NCBI GenBank assembly: GCA_040755755.1
Contig: JBFLZW010000087.1
Coordinates: forward strand, 41,638 to 105,637
Origin: a bacterium
GTDB lineage: Bacteria; SZUA-182; DTGQ01
DNA length: 64,000 nucleotides
Reading direction: 5' to 3'
The notes beneath the pieces were generated by a model, which made no database searches, was not told the origin of the DNA, and worked only from the letters and a program-made list of their open reading frames with translations. The translations under genes and the position numbers were made by a program. Positions 27,046-37,989 of this stretch are shown here, in pieces (positions within the stretch are counted from its first letter, which is position 1; each line of letters opens with the position of its first letter).

Positions 27046-27270
27046 ATGGAAGGGAAGATACCGGCAACATTAAAAGATGCAGCTACAGCAACCTATCAGT
27101 TTGAAGAAATATTAAACCGTACTATCCTGGGTATAGGCTCTGTCTTTGGCTTGCTCAGCAGCAAAGCCGCCAGATCCCTTCACACCGGATATTGGCGGTC
27201 GTATGTATTCATTATTTTTTCTGCTATCATTCTCTTTATTCTGATGAACCTGTGGATTGCCAAGCCTTGA
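27046..27270 (+). CDS. Small membrane protein with NuoL-like C-terminal segment
   Basis: This 74-residue protein has one clear membrane helix (about 48-68) after an amphipathic N-terminus. The stretch SLHTGYWRSYVFIIF is like the extreme C-terminus of NuoL/Mrp-type antiporter subunits, where an LxTGYxRxY motif precedes the last helix. It may be a detached C-terminal piece acting with the two large subunits downstream. ATG 27046 has GGAGG 8 bases upstream; the frame is open from 27004. Confidence 0.6.
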   Translation: MEGKIPATLKDAATATYQFEEILNRTILGIGSVFGLLSSKAARSLHTGYWRSYVFIIFSAIILFILMNLWIAKP

Positions 27271-27395
27271 AGGAGTGTAATAGCTAACCGAAGACTCAGA
27301 AAGAATAATTTTAAGTTTACCTATCTGTCACTTTTTCCCTCCGTCACTTTCCCCAGCATGACGAGGCAACAAAGAGATGTGAGCTTGGAGGAAAA

Positions 27396-28910
27396 ATGAT
27401 TGTATACCACCTTATTTCCATTCTTGTAATACCCCTTGTAGGCATAGGTGCCTTAAGTATCCTCGGCAAATGGCATTCAGACCGCTACGGAGGCATTATT
27501 ACCACCGCTACCTGCGGTTTGGTGCTGGTTCTTGCCTCACTGATCTACCCGTATATCAATACGGCCCAGACCTTTAAATACCAGATGGATATCGGCTTGC
27601 CAATCCCCTTTTCCCTGTATCTCGATGCCATGGGTTACCTCATGGTTATCGTCGTTTCATTCCTGTGGCTTATGGCCTCGTGGTACTCGATTGAATACAT
27701 GAAGAAAGAGCACGATCAGCGTCGCTTTCATATCTTTTCACTTTTTTCCCTGTTCGGCATGCTGGGGATGGTGACGACCGGAAATCTCCTCAGCCTGTAT
27801 ATTTTCTTTGAAGTCATGAGCATTCTGTCATATTTCCTGGTCATTCATGAGGAAAGTCCACGGGCCATGCGGGCTGGTGCTCAGTATCTTTTTATGGGAA
27901 TAATCGGCGGCCTGATTCTCCTGGCGGCAATTATCATGACCTATCTTGAGGCAGGCAGCCTGGATATGTCGGGAACTGGGCTTTTCCTGCTTCACGAAAG
28001 CCCGCATTTTGTCTGGATATTCTGGGCTTATATCTTTGGATTTGCGGTCAAGGCGGGCATGTTTCCCGTTCATGTCTGGCTGCCCGAAGCCCACCCGATA
28101 GCCCCGACCCCGGCCAGCGTTCTGCTGTCGGCAGTGATGATCAAGGCCGGAGCTTACGGAATTATCAGGACTATCTATGCTGTGTACGGTTCATTCCTGG
28201 TTATGGACCACTACTTTAACCAGATCATCCTGTTCGCGGCAGTCGTGACCATGATTCTGGGATCAGTTGCAGCCCTGGCCCAGACTGAATTAAAAAGGCT
28301 GCTGGCCTATTCTTCCATCGCCCAGATCGGCTACGTGATTCTGGGGGCCACGCTCCTGTCAAAGGAGGGCCTGATGGGCAGCGTTCTCCATATCTTCAAC
28401 CATGCTCTGATGAAAGGTGTACTCTTTATGGGTGCCGGAGCCATCGCCTATCAGACCGGTCTGAAAAATATCAAGGACCTGAAAGGAATCAGCCGGAAGA
28501 TGCCCCTGACCATGCTGACTTTTACCATCGCTGTCTGCTCGATCATCGGTTTTCCACCCTTTGTCGGCTTTATCAGCAAGTGGTTTCTCGCTCTCGGTGC
28601 TCTCAGCTCAGCGCAGGGGAAGGTTATCAGCTCCACAAGCTCACTCATCATTATCGGCAGCCTTATCTTGAGCAGCATCCTCAATGCGATCTACTTCGGC
28701 CCCCTGGTCATCAATGGCTGGTTCGGGCATGATGGAGACAATCCCCACGGCCATGCGCTGCCGGTATCTTCAAAAATCAGCGATCCCGGATGGAACATGC
28801 TGCTGCCCATGATGATCTTGACCAGCGGAATCGTCCTTTTTGCCATATTTCCTGGATTCCCCCTGAGCCTGGCAAGGCGGGTGGCGGGATCTTACCTGAA
28901 AATCTGGTGA
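27396..28910 (+). CDS. Proton-translocating antiporter-type subunit (NuoM/MrpD-like)
   Basis: This 504-residue protein has about 14 membrane helices and belongs to the complex I/Mrp antiporter family. Functionally key sites are kept: the helix-5 glutamate in IFFEVMSILSYFLVIHEE, the lysine in FAVKAGMFPVHVWLPEAHP (about 209-227), a second lysine in MIKAGAYGIIR, and HALMKGVLFMGAG. It should carry H+ or Na+ across the membrane when coupled to a redox partner. No NuoB/C/D-type or ferredoxin subunit is nearby. GGAGG precedes the ATG. Confidence 0.85.
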   Translation: MIVYHLISILVIPLVGIGALSILGKWHSDRYGGIITTATCGLVLVLASLIYPYINTAQTFKYQMDIGLPIPFSLYLDAMGYLMVIVVSFLWLMASWYSIEYMKKEHDQRRFHIFSLFSLFGMLGMVTTGNLLSLYIFFEVMSILSYFLVIHEESPRAMRAGAQYLFMGIIGGLILLAAIIMTYLEAGSLDMSGTGLFLLHESPHFVWIFWAYIFGFAVKAGMFPVHVWLPEAHPIAPTPASVLLSAVMIKAGAYGIIRTIYAVYGSFLVMDHYFNQIILFAAVVTMILGSVAALAQTELKRLLAYSSIAQIGYVILGATLLSKEGLMGSVLHIFNHALMKGVLFMGAGAIAYQTGLKNIKDLKGISRKMPLTMLTFTIAVCSIIGFPPFVGFISKWFLALGALSSAQGKVISSTSSLIIIGSLILSSILNAIYFGPLVINGWFGHDGDNPHGHALPVSSKISDPGWNMLLPMMILTSGIVLFAIFPGFPLSLARRVAGSYLKIW

Positions 28911-28925
28911 AGGGAGGAAAACACT

Positions 28926-30899
28926 ATGGATCATTCTCAAACCATACAGGTTTTAACCTCGGCCATCAGTCAAAAAGCAGCACTTCCGGCAATCATCATT
29001 CTTTTACCCCTGTTGGGTGCTCTTCTTACCCTGCTCTGCCACAAAAATCACAAGCTCAGGAATGTCCTGGTCATCCTGACCTCTCTGACCACTCTGGCCC
29101 TGGTACTATCACTGTATCAGGCGGCAGTCCCGGGGATTCATATCGGCGGACGCTGCTATCAGGGAATCGCCTATAACCTGCCATCCATCCTGGGCGTCAA
29201 CCTTTCTCTCGGTCTCGATGGCATCGGGTTTTTATTCGTCCTCATCACCGCCTTTGTCTGGGCTGTCGCTTTTCTCTTTGCCACCAGCTATATGGCCCAT
29301 GAGCATGCTCAGGGGAGGTTCTTTCTCTTCATGCTCCTTACCTTTGGAGCCAACCTGGCTGTCTTTTTGACCAAAGATCTTTTCTCCCTGTTCATCTTTT
29401 TCGAGCTGATGACTCTTTTTTCCTATGTCCTGGTCATCCATGAAGAAACACCTGAAGCCATGGCCGCAGGCAACTTCTATATTTTCATGAGTGTTATAGG
29501 CGGTCTCCTGATCCTTGGATCGATCGTCATTCTCTCCTTTTATACCGGAACAACCGCTATCCAGCCGCTTTCAGAGCTGGTGAACAGCCGGCTTTCGACT
29601 CCACTCAAATATCTCATCACCTTCGGTTTCATTGCCGGCTTCGGCATCAAGGCAGGCATGTTCTTCCTCCATGTCTGGCTGCCCAAGGCTCATCCGGTAG
29701 CTCCGACACCGGCCAGCGCCATACTGTCAGGCCTGATCGTCAAGGTCGGAATTTACGGGATTATCAGAAGCCTGTATACCCTGTTTACTCCGATTACGGT
29801 TGAGACAGAGTACCTTATGGCTGTTCTGGGTTATATCCTGATCTTTGCCGGCGTGATAACCATGTTCGGCGGAATGGTCAATGCCCTGCTGGATAAAAAT
29901 TGCAAAAGAGTCCTGGCCTACTCTACGGTCAGTCAGATGGGATATATTATTCTGGGGATCGGATGCGCTCTGTATTTAGGCGCTGAAGGGGCCATGGGAC
30001 TGGCCGGGAGCCTGTATCATGTCATCAATCATGCCCTGTTTAAATCCGCCCTGTTCCTGGCTATCGGAGTAGTCTATTTTTCTACCCGCGAGCTTCAGAT
30101 GAATAAACTTGGCGGGTTGTGGAAGCACCTGCCGATGACTGCCGCTGTTTACGTAATAGCGGCTTTCAGCATCGCAGGCTTTCCCGGGTTTGGCGGTTTT
30201 GCCAGTAAAACCATGCTGCACCATGCTATCGTGGAAGCCTACGAGCATTCCGCTCACTTTTCTCCTTTCCACCAGCCCGATCCATGGTTGAGGTTTGCCG
30301 AATTCATCTTTCTGATTACTGCCTCAGGAACCCTCTGCTATATCATCAAGATGTTTATCGCTGTCTTCCTGCCTTCGTCCCTGACCGACCTCCAGCCCAA
30401 GGCCCCGCCGGTATACCGGGAAACATGGGCCATGAGGGCTGCTCTTGCCTGCCTTGGCGGAGCGATCATCGTAATCGGCATATGGCCGAACCTGCTGCTC
30501 GAATATATCATCGGCCCGCTGCTGGCTCTTTTCGGTTTTAATCCGGCTTCGCACGCCTATCACCTCATATACAACAGCCATGCCCTGGCAGGAAGCGTGA
30601 AGTCCACCCTGCCACTCCTCTATGATCCCAAAACCTGGTCACTGCTGGGCCCGGAAACTCTTCATAATATCCAGAACGTCGGAGTCGTGATTATTGGAAC
30701 TTCGATCTACTTCATGTTCGACTATGGCATCCATTTGTTTGATCTGGCGATACCTCAAAAGCTTACGGTGGCTTACTGGTATCAGCGGGGCTATGATTTC
30801 TTTCTCTCCCTGTTGGGACCGGTGCGAAAAATTCTTGCTGTCTGGGACAGAATTGTTTCCTTTATCATGGTTGAATTGTGGCTGATCAGCGAGGATTGA
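28926..30899 (+). CDS. Proton-translocating antiporter-type subunit (NuoL/HyfB-like)
   Basis: This 657-residue polytopic protein is a paralogue of the upstream gene: IFFELMTLFSYVLVIHEE, GIKAGMFFLHVWLPKAHP, LIVKVGIYGIIR and HALFKSALFLAIG match in order. An extra 150 residues at the C-terminus include a hydrophobic helix and a long amphipathic region, as in NuoL/HyfB. The 15-base gap and GGGAGG before ATG 28926 indicate an operon. The pair plus the 74-residue protein form an ion-pumping module whose electron-transfer partner must be encoded elsewhere. Confidence 0.85.
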   Translation: MDHSQTIQVLTSAISQKAALPAIIILLPLLGALLTLLCHKNHKLRNVLVILTSLTTLALVLSLYQAAVPGIHIGGRCYQGIAYNLPSILGVNLSLGLDGIGFLFVLITAFVWAVAFLFATSYMAHEHAQGRFFLFMLLTFGANLAVFLTKDLFSLFIFFELMTLFSYVLVIHEETPEAMAAGNFYIFMSVIGGLLILGSIVILSFYTGTTAIQPLSELVNSRLSTPLKYLITFGFIAGFGIKAGMFFLHVWLPKAHPVAPTPASAILSGLIVKVGIYGIIRSLYTLFTPITVETEYLMAVLGYILIFAGVITMFGGMVNALLDKNCKRVLAYSTVSQMGYIILGIGCALYLGAEGAMGLAGSLYHVINHALFKSALFLAIGVVYFSTRELQMNKLGGLWKHLPMTAAVYVIAAFSIAGFPGFGGFASKTMLHHAIVEAYEHSAHFSPFHQPDPWLRFAEFIFLITASGTLCYIIKMFIAVFLPSSLTDLQPKAPPVYRETWAMRAALACLGGAIIVIGIWPNLLLEYIIGPLLALFGFNPASHAYHLIYNSHALAGSVKSTLPLLYDPKTWSLLGPETLHNIQNVGVVIIGTSIYFMFDYGIHLFDLAIPQKLTVAYWYQRGYDFFLSLLGPVRKILAVWDRIVSFIMVELWLISED

Positions 30900-30903
30900 T
30901 ATG

Positions 30904-30935
30904 AGTGGTCAGTGGCCACTGGCCACTGACCACCC
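30904..30935. repeat. Palindromic tggtcagtggccactggcc repeat
   Basis: A near-perfect palindrome built on gtggtcagtggcc and its reverse complement follows the stop of the NuoL-like gene. It belongs to the dispersed ggccactg repeats. It may also act as a terminator, but no T-run follows. Confidence 0.6.
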
Positions 30936-31097
30936 TCATCTGCTGGCTCCTCGCTCCTGCGATGTAACGATGAATCTTCAAATCTGCCGATATTTACTCA
31001 CTCGTTGTAGAATGAAATATGGGCTGACGTATACTGCTGTCTTGAGTGAGAGATGATTTCTGCTGGAGTTTTTATGACAGCAGGTCGAAAATCGTAC

Positions 31098-31127
31098 TTG
31101 ACAGCTTGAAATTCACAATGCTATAAT
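31098..31127 (+). promoter_or_regulatory. Sigma-70 promoter of the F-type ATP synthase operon
   Basis: TTGACA (31098-31103), an 18-base spacer ending ATGC, and a perfect TATAAT (31122-31127). The promoter lies 190 bases before atpB, leaving a long leader. The 417-bp gap 30900-31317 holds nothing else that is clear. Confidence 0.75.
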
Positions 31128-31317
31128 CCCAAAAATCAAATTCCATGAAACTATTTTCGGCCTCAATTCCCCAGCAAGTGATGTATTTTTTATGTCAAAT
31201 TACCCGAATTCCGTTTGAAATTTGTCTGAGTATCTGTTATTCTTTTATTGGTAACTGTCATAAAATTTACGACAGTATGGTACATTAAGCAGCGTTATTG
31301 TGTGGTTAGGAGGGTGC

Positions 31318-32085
31318 ATGGGACAGGGTATTCATTTCCTCAGTATTGGTGAGTCTTTTTTCTGGACCCTGGTTGTAACCGGGGGATTGTTTGTATTTTC
31401 AAAACTGGCCCTGAGCAAGAAAAACCTGGGGGTGCCGCAAGGTCTCCAGAATATTGCCGAGGGTCTTGTCGAGTTTATGCTCAACATGTTTGAGCCCGAG
31501 TTAGGCAAGAAGCTTATGCCGCTCGTCCTCCCCTTTCTCGGAACATTCTTCCTTTTTATCCTTGTTTCGAATATCTTCCTCCTCATACCTTTCACCCAAT
31601 GTCCTACCGGGGATCTGAGCACGACCGTCGCACTGGCGGTTATCTCGATTGTCGGTATCCACATTCTCAGTATTAAACTGAAAGGTCCCAAAAAGTATAT
31701 AACCGATTGGATCAATCCTTATCCGGAGCTGACTCAGAAGGCGGAGGGGGAAGAGGAAAAAACCGGCATTATGAAAAAGTTCAGCGGCTTCCTGTTTTCC
31801 TCGATGATGAGAATTATTGTCGGGTTACTGATAATCCTCCATGTAATGGATAACGGTGCCCGGCTCCTGTCGCTTTCTTTTCGACTTTTCGGGAATATCT
31901 TTGGCGAGCATACGGTATATGCCATGGTATCTCAGGTAGCCATGGGAACCTATAAAATGATTGTACCGTTATTCATTCCCTTATTAGTTCTCCTGATCGA
32001 CGTCCTGGCGGCTACAATTCAGACAATTGTTTTTTGCATGTTAAGCACTTTTTATCTGAAAGAAGAAGCTGCAATTCACCATTAA
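31318..32085 (+). CDS. atpB: F-type ATP synthase subunit a
   Basis: This 255-residue membrane protein has five to six helices. The essential arginine sits in DNGARLLSLSFRLFGNIFGEH (about 178-198), followed by the C-terminal helix pair LLVLLIDVLAATIQTIVF. It forms the ion half-channels next to the c-ring. ATG 31318 is chosen over 31300 because AGGAGG lies 4-5 bases upstream. It is the first gene of the operon. No atpI precedes it. Confidence 0.93.
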   Translation: MGQGIHFLSIGESFFWTLVVTGGLFVFSKLALSKKNLGVPQGLQNIAEGLVEFMLNMFEPELGKKLMPLVLPFLGTFFLFILVSNIFLLIPFTQCPTGDLSTTVALAVISIVGIHILSIKLKGPKKYITDWINPYPELTQKAEGEEEKTGIMKKFSGFLFSSMMRIIVGLLIILHVMDNGARLLSLSFRLFGNIFGEHTVYAMVSQVAMGTYKMIVPLFIPLLVLLIDVLAATIQTIVFCMLSTFYLKEEAAIHH

Positions 32086-32148
32086 TATAACGAAAGCAGC
32101 ATTACCCATCAACTTAACTTTTAATTTTTGAATGGAGGTATAATTATC

Positions 32149-32409
32149 ATGGATAGTATGAGCTTGCTGAAAATGGTTGCAACCTTTAGTGCGGTTATTC
32201 CTATTGCTATCGGGTCCATGGGTGCGGCTTTGGGTATGTCGAAAATTGGTATGGCTGCACTGGAAGGTATTGCCAGGCAACCTGAAATGGCCGGGAGAAC
32301 CTTCACCACCATGCTGATCGCTATGGCTCTTATTGAAGCTCTGGCCATTTACTGCTTGCTGATTTCCTTGATTCTTCTTTTCGGAAATCCGTATATTCCT
32401 CACGTTTAA
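32149..32409 (+). CDS. atpE: F-type ATP synthase subunit c (proteolipid)
   Basis: This 86-residue hairpin of two helices has the loop ARQPE (42-46). The ion-binding carboxylate is Glu63 in MALIEALAIYCLL. The Na+-type partners of Ilyobacter/Propionigenium c subunits (Gln in helix 1, Ser/Thr right after the Glu) are replaced by Met and Ala-Leu, so H+ coupling is predicted. ATG 32149 follows GGAGGT; the frame is open from 32128. Confidence 0.92.
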   Translation: MDSMSLLKMVATFSAVIPIAIGSMGAALGMSKIGMAALEGIARQPEMAGRTFTTMLIAMALIEALAIYCLLISLILLFGNPYIPHV

Positions 32410-32467
32410 GCAGAAAAGAGAGGGTAAGCCTTTTTCATTTTCCATACTCAGTAAAGGTGGATAAACC

Positions 32468-32968
32468 ATGCTAGGGTTTAACTTTGTAAAGTTTTTGTTT
32501 AGTATACTTAACTTTGTAGTGCTCATGATTCTTCTGAAGAAATTTTTCTTTCAGAAAATCCTCGATATTCTCGAAGAGCGGAAGGCCAAGGTTGCCGCAG
32601 AGCTGGCTACAGCGGATGCAGCGAGGGCGGAAGTAGCGAAATTGAGGGAGAGTGGAGAAAAGATCGTACTCACAGCCAGGCAGGAGGGAGAAGTAATTCT
32701 CAAAAAGGCCCGGGAAACTGCGGATCAGATCATCGCTCAAGCCAAGGCTGAAGCGGCTGTAGTTGTTCAGGAGGCCAAAGCAGGCATTGAGCGCGAAAAG
32801 GAAGAGATCCGGCGGGAGATGTATTCCATGTTAGTCGATCTGGTATCCTTGGCTTCCCGGAAAGTCATGTATGGATCAATTAATGAGGATCATCAGAAAG
32901 CATTAATTGAAAGTGCCGTTGGGCACAGCCTTAGGCAGTCATACCTGCGAGGAGGAATGACTAATTAA
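32468..32968 (+). CDS. atpF: F-type ATP synthase subunit b
   Basis: This 166-residue protein has one N-terminal membrane helix (about 5-27) and then a long charged coiled coil rich in Ala, Glu and Lys, as in the peripheral stalk b subunit. ILEERKAKVAAELATAD marks the typical start of the stalk. AAAGGTGG precedes ATG 32468. There is a single b gene and no b'. No separate delta gene follows; the next gene carries a delta-like N-terminus. Confidence 0.9.
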   Translation: MLGFNFVKFLFSILNFVVLMILLKKFFFQKILDILEERKAKVAAELATADAARAEVAKLRESGEKIVLTARQEGEVILKKARETADQIIAQAKAEAAVVVQEAKAGIEREKEEIRREMYSMLVDLVSLASRKVMYGSINEDHQKALIESAVGHSLRQSYLRGGMTN

Positions 32969-33025
32969 CTTTTAATCCCAGAGTAACTGACTTCTGAATA
33001 AGGGTCGTCAGGGAAGGTTAAGGTT

Positions 33026-34849
33026 ATGAAAGATATTTTACAGCAGGATTTGAAAGAGGTTCTCTCCGAATGTAAGCTACCGCTGATCCTCCTCACCTCT
33101 GTTCCTCTCAATAACAATTTTGTGAACAGCCTGGAACAAAAGCTGTCAGAAATGGCTGACCGCAAGATCCAAATCCGGGTTTTTGAGGATTCAAAGCAGG
33201 AAGGGAGTGTTCTTTTCCTGACTGAAGAATTAAAAATCAACCTGGATATCCGGCATTCCTTTGCCGATGCGCTTGAGGAAAAGCTGCGAATGCTGCGGGA
33301 AGGAATCGATGTTGCCAAGGTTGGTGATGTAACGAGCCAGATCAGGCAGCTTATTGAGTCCACTGAGCCAGCTTTTAAAGTGGATGATATCGGCCACGAG
33401 GGAATAGTTCTGGAAGTCGGAGATGGAACCGCCCGCGTATCCGGCCTGGGGAAGGTCGGCTACAACGAAGTTGTCCAGTTTGAAAACGGCGGCTACGGCA
33501 TGGCCTTCAACCTGGAGCGCAACAGTGTGGGATGCATTTTGCTCACTCCCGAGGAAGAGGTGCCGGAGGGAAGCCGGGTAATCAGTACAGGTAAGCTGAT
33601 GCAGGTTCCGGTCGGAGACGGGATGATCGGCAGAATCGTCAATGCCATGGCCATGCCGATCGATGGCAAGGGAAGGATCGAGTCCAACAAATTCCGGTTG
33701 ATCGAGCGCAAAGCCCCCGGAGTTATGCTCAGGAAATCGGTCTGTGAGCCGGTGCAGACCGGCATCAAAGCCATCGATGCTCTGGTTCCGATTGGACGGG
33801 GACAGCGGGAGCTGATTATCGGTGACCGGAAGATCGGCAAGACCGCTCTGGCCGTGGATACCATCATTAACCAGAAAAACTCCGATTTGATCTGCATCTA
33901 TTGCGCTATCGGACAAAAAGCAGCAGCCGTAGCCAAGGTAGTTCACGTCCTCCAGAAAGAAGGCGCTCTGAAGCACACGATTATCGTTGCCGCCCTGTCG
34001 AATGAACAGACCGCTTTCCGGTTCCTTGCTCCCTATACTGCCTGCGCCATTGGCGAGGAATTCATGGAGCAGGGGCGGCATGCCCTGGTCATCTACGATG
34101 ATCTTTCAAAGCATGCCATGTCATACCGGGAAATGTCCGCCCTGCTCAAGCGACCGATCGGCCGGGAAGCCTATCCGGGTGATATTTTCTATATCCATTC
34201 GCGGCTTCTTGAGAGGGCGGCCAAACTGCGAGATGATCTGGGAGGAGGCTCATTAACGGCCCTGCCCATTATCGAAACCCTGGGTGGAGATGTTACTTCC
34301 TATATATCAACCAATGTTATTTCGATTACCGATGGACAGATATACCTCCAGGGCGAGTTGTTCAACACCGGTTTCCGGCCTGCTATCAATGTCGGTCTTT
34401 CGGTATCCCGCGTTGGTGGTGCCGCTCAACTGAAGGGTATGAAACGAGTAGCCGGTCGTATGAGGGTGGACTTGTCACAGTACCATGAAATGGCTGCCTT
34501 CGTAAAATTCGGGGCTGAGCTGGATGAGGCCACCAAAGCCCAATTGGCCCGTGGTGAACGCGGACGGGAGCTTCTCAAGCAGATTCAATATGCCCCAATG
34601 CCGGTCGAGGAGCAGATCGCTGTCATTTATGCAGTAGTCAACGGTTTTGTAGATGACATTCCGGTCAAGAGGATGAGTGAATTTGAAAAGGAGTTTGTCA
34701 CCTATATTCGTCAGAATGTTCCTGCAATATTCGCCAAAATTCTCGAACTGAAAGATGTCAACCAGGAAACCGAAGGGTTGTTGAAAAAGGCAATTACCGA
34801 ATTCAAGAGCGTTTTTACTGCGGGCGACAAGGTAATGCAGGGGAAATGA
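33026..34849 (+). CDS. atpA: F-type ATP synthase alpha subunit with delta-like N-terminal extension
   Basis: This protein has 607 residues against about 500-510 for a normal alpha. Residues from about 95 on are alpha: beta-barrel domain, P-loop GDRKIGKTA (the usual Gln-Thr is Lys-Ile here) and the arginine-finger segment [11 protein letters not shown]. The first 92 residues look like the C-terminal domain of delta ([16 protein letters not shown], and [20 protein letters not shown], which recalls the 'iDxSvxxkLxxl' end of delta). Since no atpH lies in the operon, a delta-alpha fusion that ties the stalk to the head is the simplest reading. Confidence 0.88.
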   Translation: MKDILQQDLKEVLSECKLPLILLTSVPLNNNFVNSLEQKLSEMADRKIQIRVFEDSKQEGSVLFLTEELKINLDIRHSFADALEEKLRMLREGIDVAKVGDVTSQIRQLIESTEPAFKVDDIGHEGIVLEVGDGTARVSGLGKVGYNEVVQFENGGYGMAFNLERNSVGCILLTPEEEVPEGSRVISTGKLMQVPVGDGMIGRIVNAMAMPIDGKGRIESNKFRLIERKAPGVMLRKSVCEPVQTGIKAIDALVPIGRGQRELIIGDRKIGKTALAVDTIINQKNSDLICIYCAIGQKAAAVAKVVHVLQKEGALKHTIIVAALSNEQTAFRFLAPYTACAIGEEFMEQGRHALVIYDDLSKHAMSYREMSALLKRPIGREAYPGDIFYIHSRLLERAAKLRDDLGGGSLTALPIIETLGGDVTSYISTNVISITDGQIYLQGELFNTGFRPAINVGLSVSRVGGAAQLKGMKRVAGRMRVDLSQYHEMAAFVKFGAELDEATKAQLARGERGRELLKQIQYAPMPVEEQIAVIYAVVNGFVDDIPVKRMSEFEKEFVTYIRQNVPAIFAKILELKDVNQETEGLLKKAITEFKSVFTAGDKVMQGK

Positions 34850-34869
34850 CGGGCTAAAGGGATAAATCG

Positions 34870-35802
34870 ATGTCACAAAAACTGATTGAATTACGGCATC
34901 ACATCCAGAGTGTGGATAATATCAAGGCAACTACTCAAACCATGTCCACCGTTGCTGCCGCCAAGTTAGCCCGTTCGAGAAACAAGGCGATCTCCCTGCG
35001 GACCTATGCAGAAAAGATGCGGGAAATTGTTCACGTTCAATCCTACTATATTGCAGAAATGGGCGATAGAGTTGCGGATATTTCGCCGCTGTTCCGGTCA
35101 AAGCGCATTGAAGGGGGAAAAATCGTCTTTGTGGTCATTGGCTCTGATATCGGCATGTGCGGGAGCTATAACGGACAGATTGGCCGACTGGCCCAGAGCA
35201 GGATCCAGGAATTGCAGGGGGAGGGCCAGACATGTGCCGTCTATTGCAAGGGCATTAAAAGCGAGGAATTTTTTCGACGAAAGACGAAAATCCCTATCCT
35301 TGGTATGGAAAAATGGTCTGAGGAAGGAGTGTCGATCAATGATGCCATCAACCTGCTGGTGACTATGGTCAAGCTCTTTAATCAGGATGATGTCAATGAG
35401 GTTCACTGTGCCTATACGAAATTCTACAGCCCGGTCAAACGGGAGCCGGCAATTTTAAAGATGCTCCCGTTGAGTTTCGATGTCCTGGCTGCAGGCAAAT
35501 ATCAGGTCTTCGAGGACTGGATCTATGAGCCGGATCCCATTTCCATCTTGAGAGACCTTATTCCGACGTATTTCCGGATCCATGTTTTCGATATGCTGCT
35601 TGAGTCCTACGCCAGTGAACAGGGTGCACGGATGATGGCTATGGAAGAGGCCTCTGACAGAGCAGAGGAAACCCTGCGGGAATTGCGGATCAGCTATAAC
35701 AAGATGCGAAGGGACTTGATAACCCTGGACCTGTTGGGAATCTTAAGCGCAGCAAACGTAATTGAGCTGGAAGCAGCCAAGAAAGCAGGCGGCTTATTAT
35801 AA
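34870..35802 (+). CDS. atpG: F-type ATP synthase gamma subunit
   Basis: This 310-residue protein has the two long terminal helices of the rotor shaft: an N-terminal IKATTQTMSTVAAAKLARSR (about 18-37) and a C-terminal segment with ASDRAEETLRELRISYNKMR. The central Rossmann-like part includes IGSDIGMCGSYN. It is slightly longer than the usual 285-290 residues. Its place between alpha and beta is standard. Confidence 0.92.
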   Translation: MSQKLIELRHHIQSVDNIKATTQTMSTVAAAKLARSRNKAISLRTYAEKMREIVHVQSYYIAEMGDRVADISPLFRSKRIEGGKIVFVVIGSDIGMCGSYNGQIGRLAQSRIQELQGEGQTCAVYCKGIKSEEFFRRKTKIPILGMEKWSEEGVSINDAINLLVTMVKLFNQDDVNEVHCAYTKFYSPVKREPAILKMLPLSFDVLAAGKYQVFEDWIYEPDPISILRDLIPTYFRIHVFDMLLESYASEQGARMMAMEEASDRAEETLRELRISYNKMRRDLITLDLLGILSAANVIELEAAKKAGGLL

Positions 35803-35817
35803 CTTTTTTATCGATGA

Positions 35818-37835
<2,018 letters not shown>

Positions 37836-37881
37836 CATAAGCGGAATCACTTTCACTACGCTATGCCTGATGAGGAAAGAC

Positions 37882-37948
37882 AAAACAGGCACAGAGAGAG
37901 AGACAGCGGTTTTGGCCGCTGTGTTTTTCTCTGTGCCTTTTGTGTTTT
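37882..37948 (+). terminator. Long hairpin at the end of the ATP synthase operon
   Basis: aaaacaggcacagagag pairs with ctctgtgccttttgtgtttt, with a nested agcggttttggccgct hairpin at the tip. It lies about 45 bases after atpC and ends in T-rich sequence, so a terminator is likely. It also resembles the dispersed 'cacagaga' repeats. Confidence 0.6.
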
Positions 37949-37989
37949 CCTGAAATTATTTTTGTATTTAGGGGAGGGAACCCGAAAAG

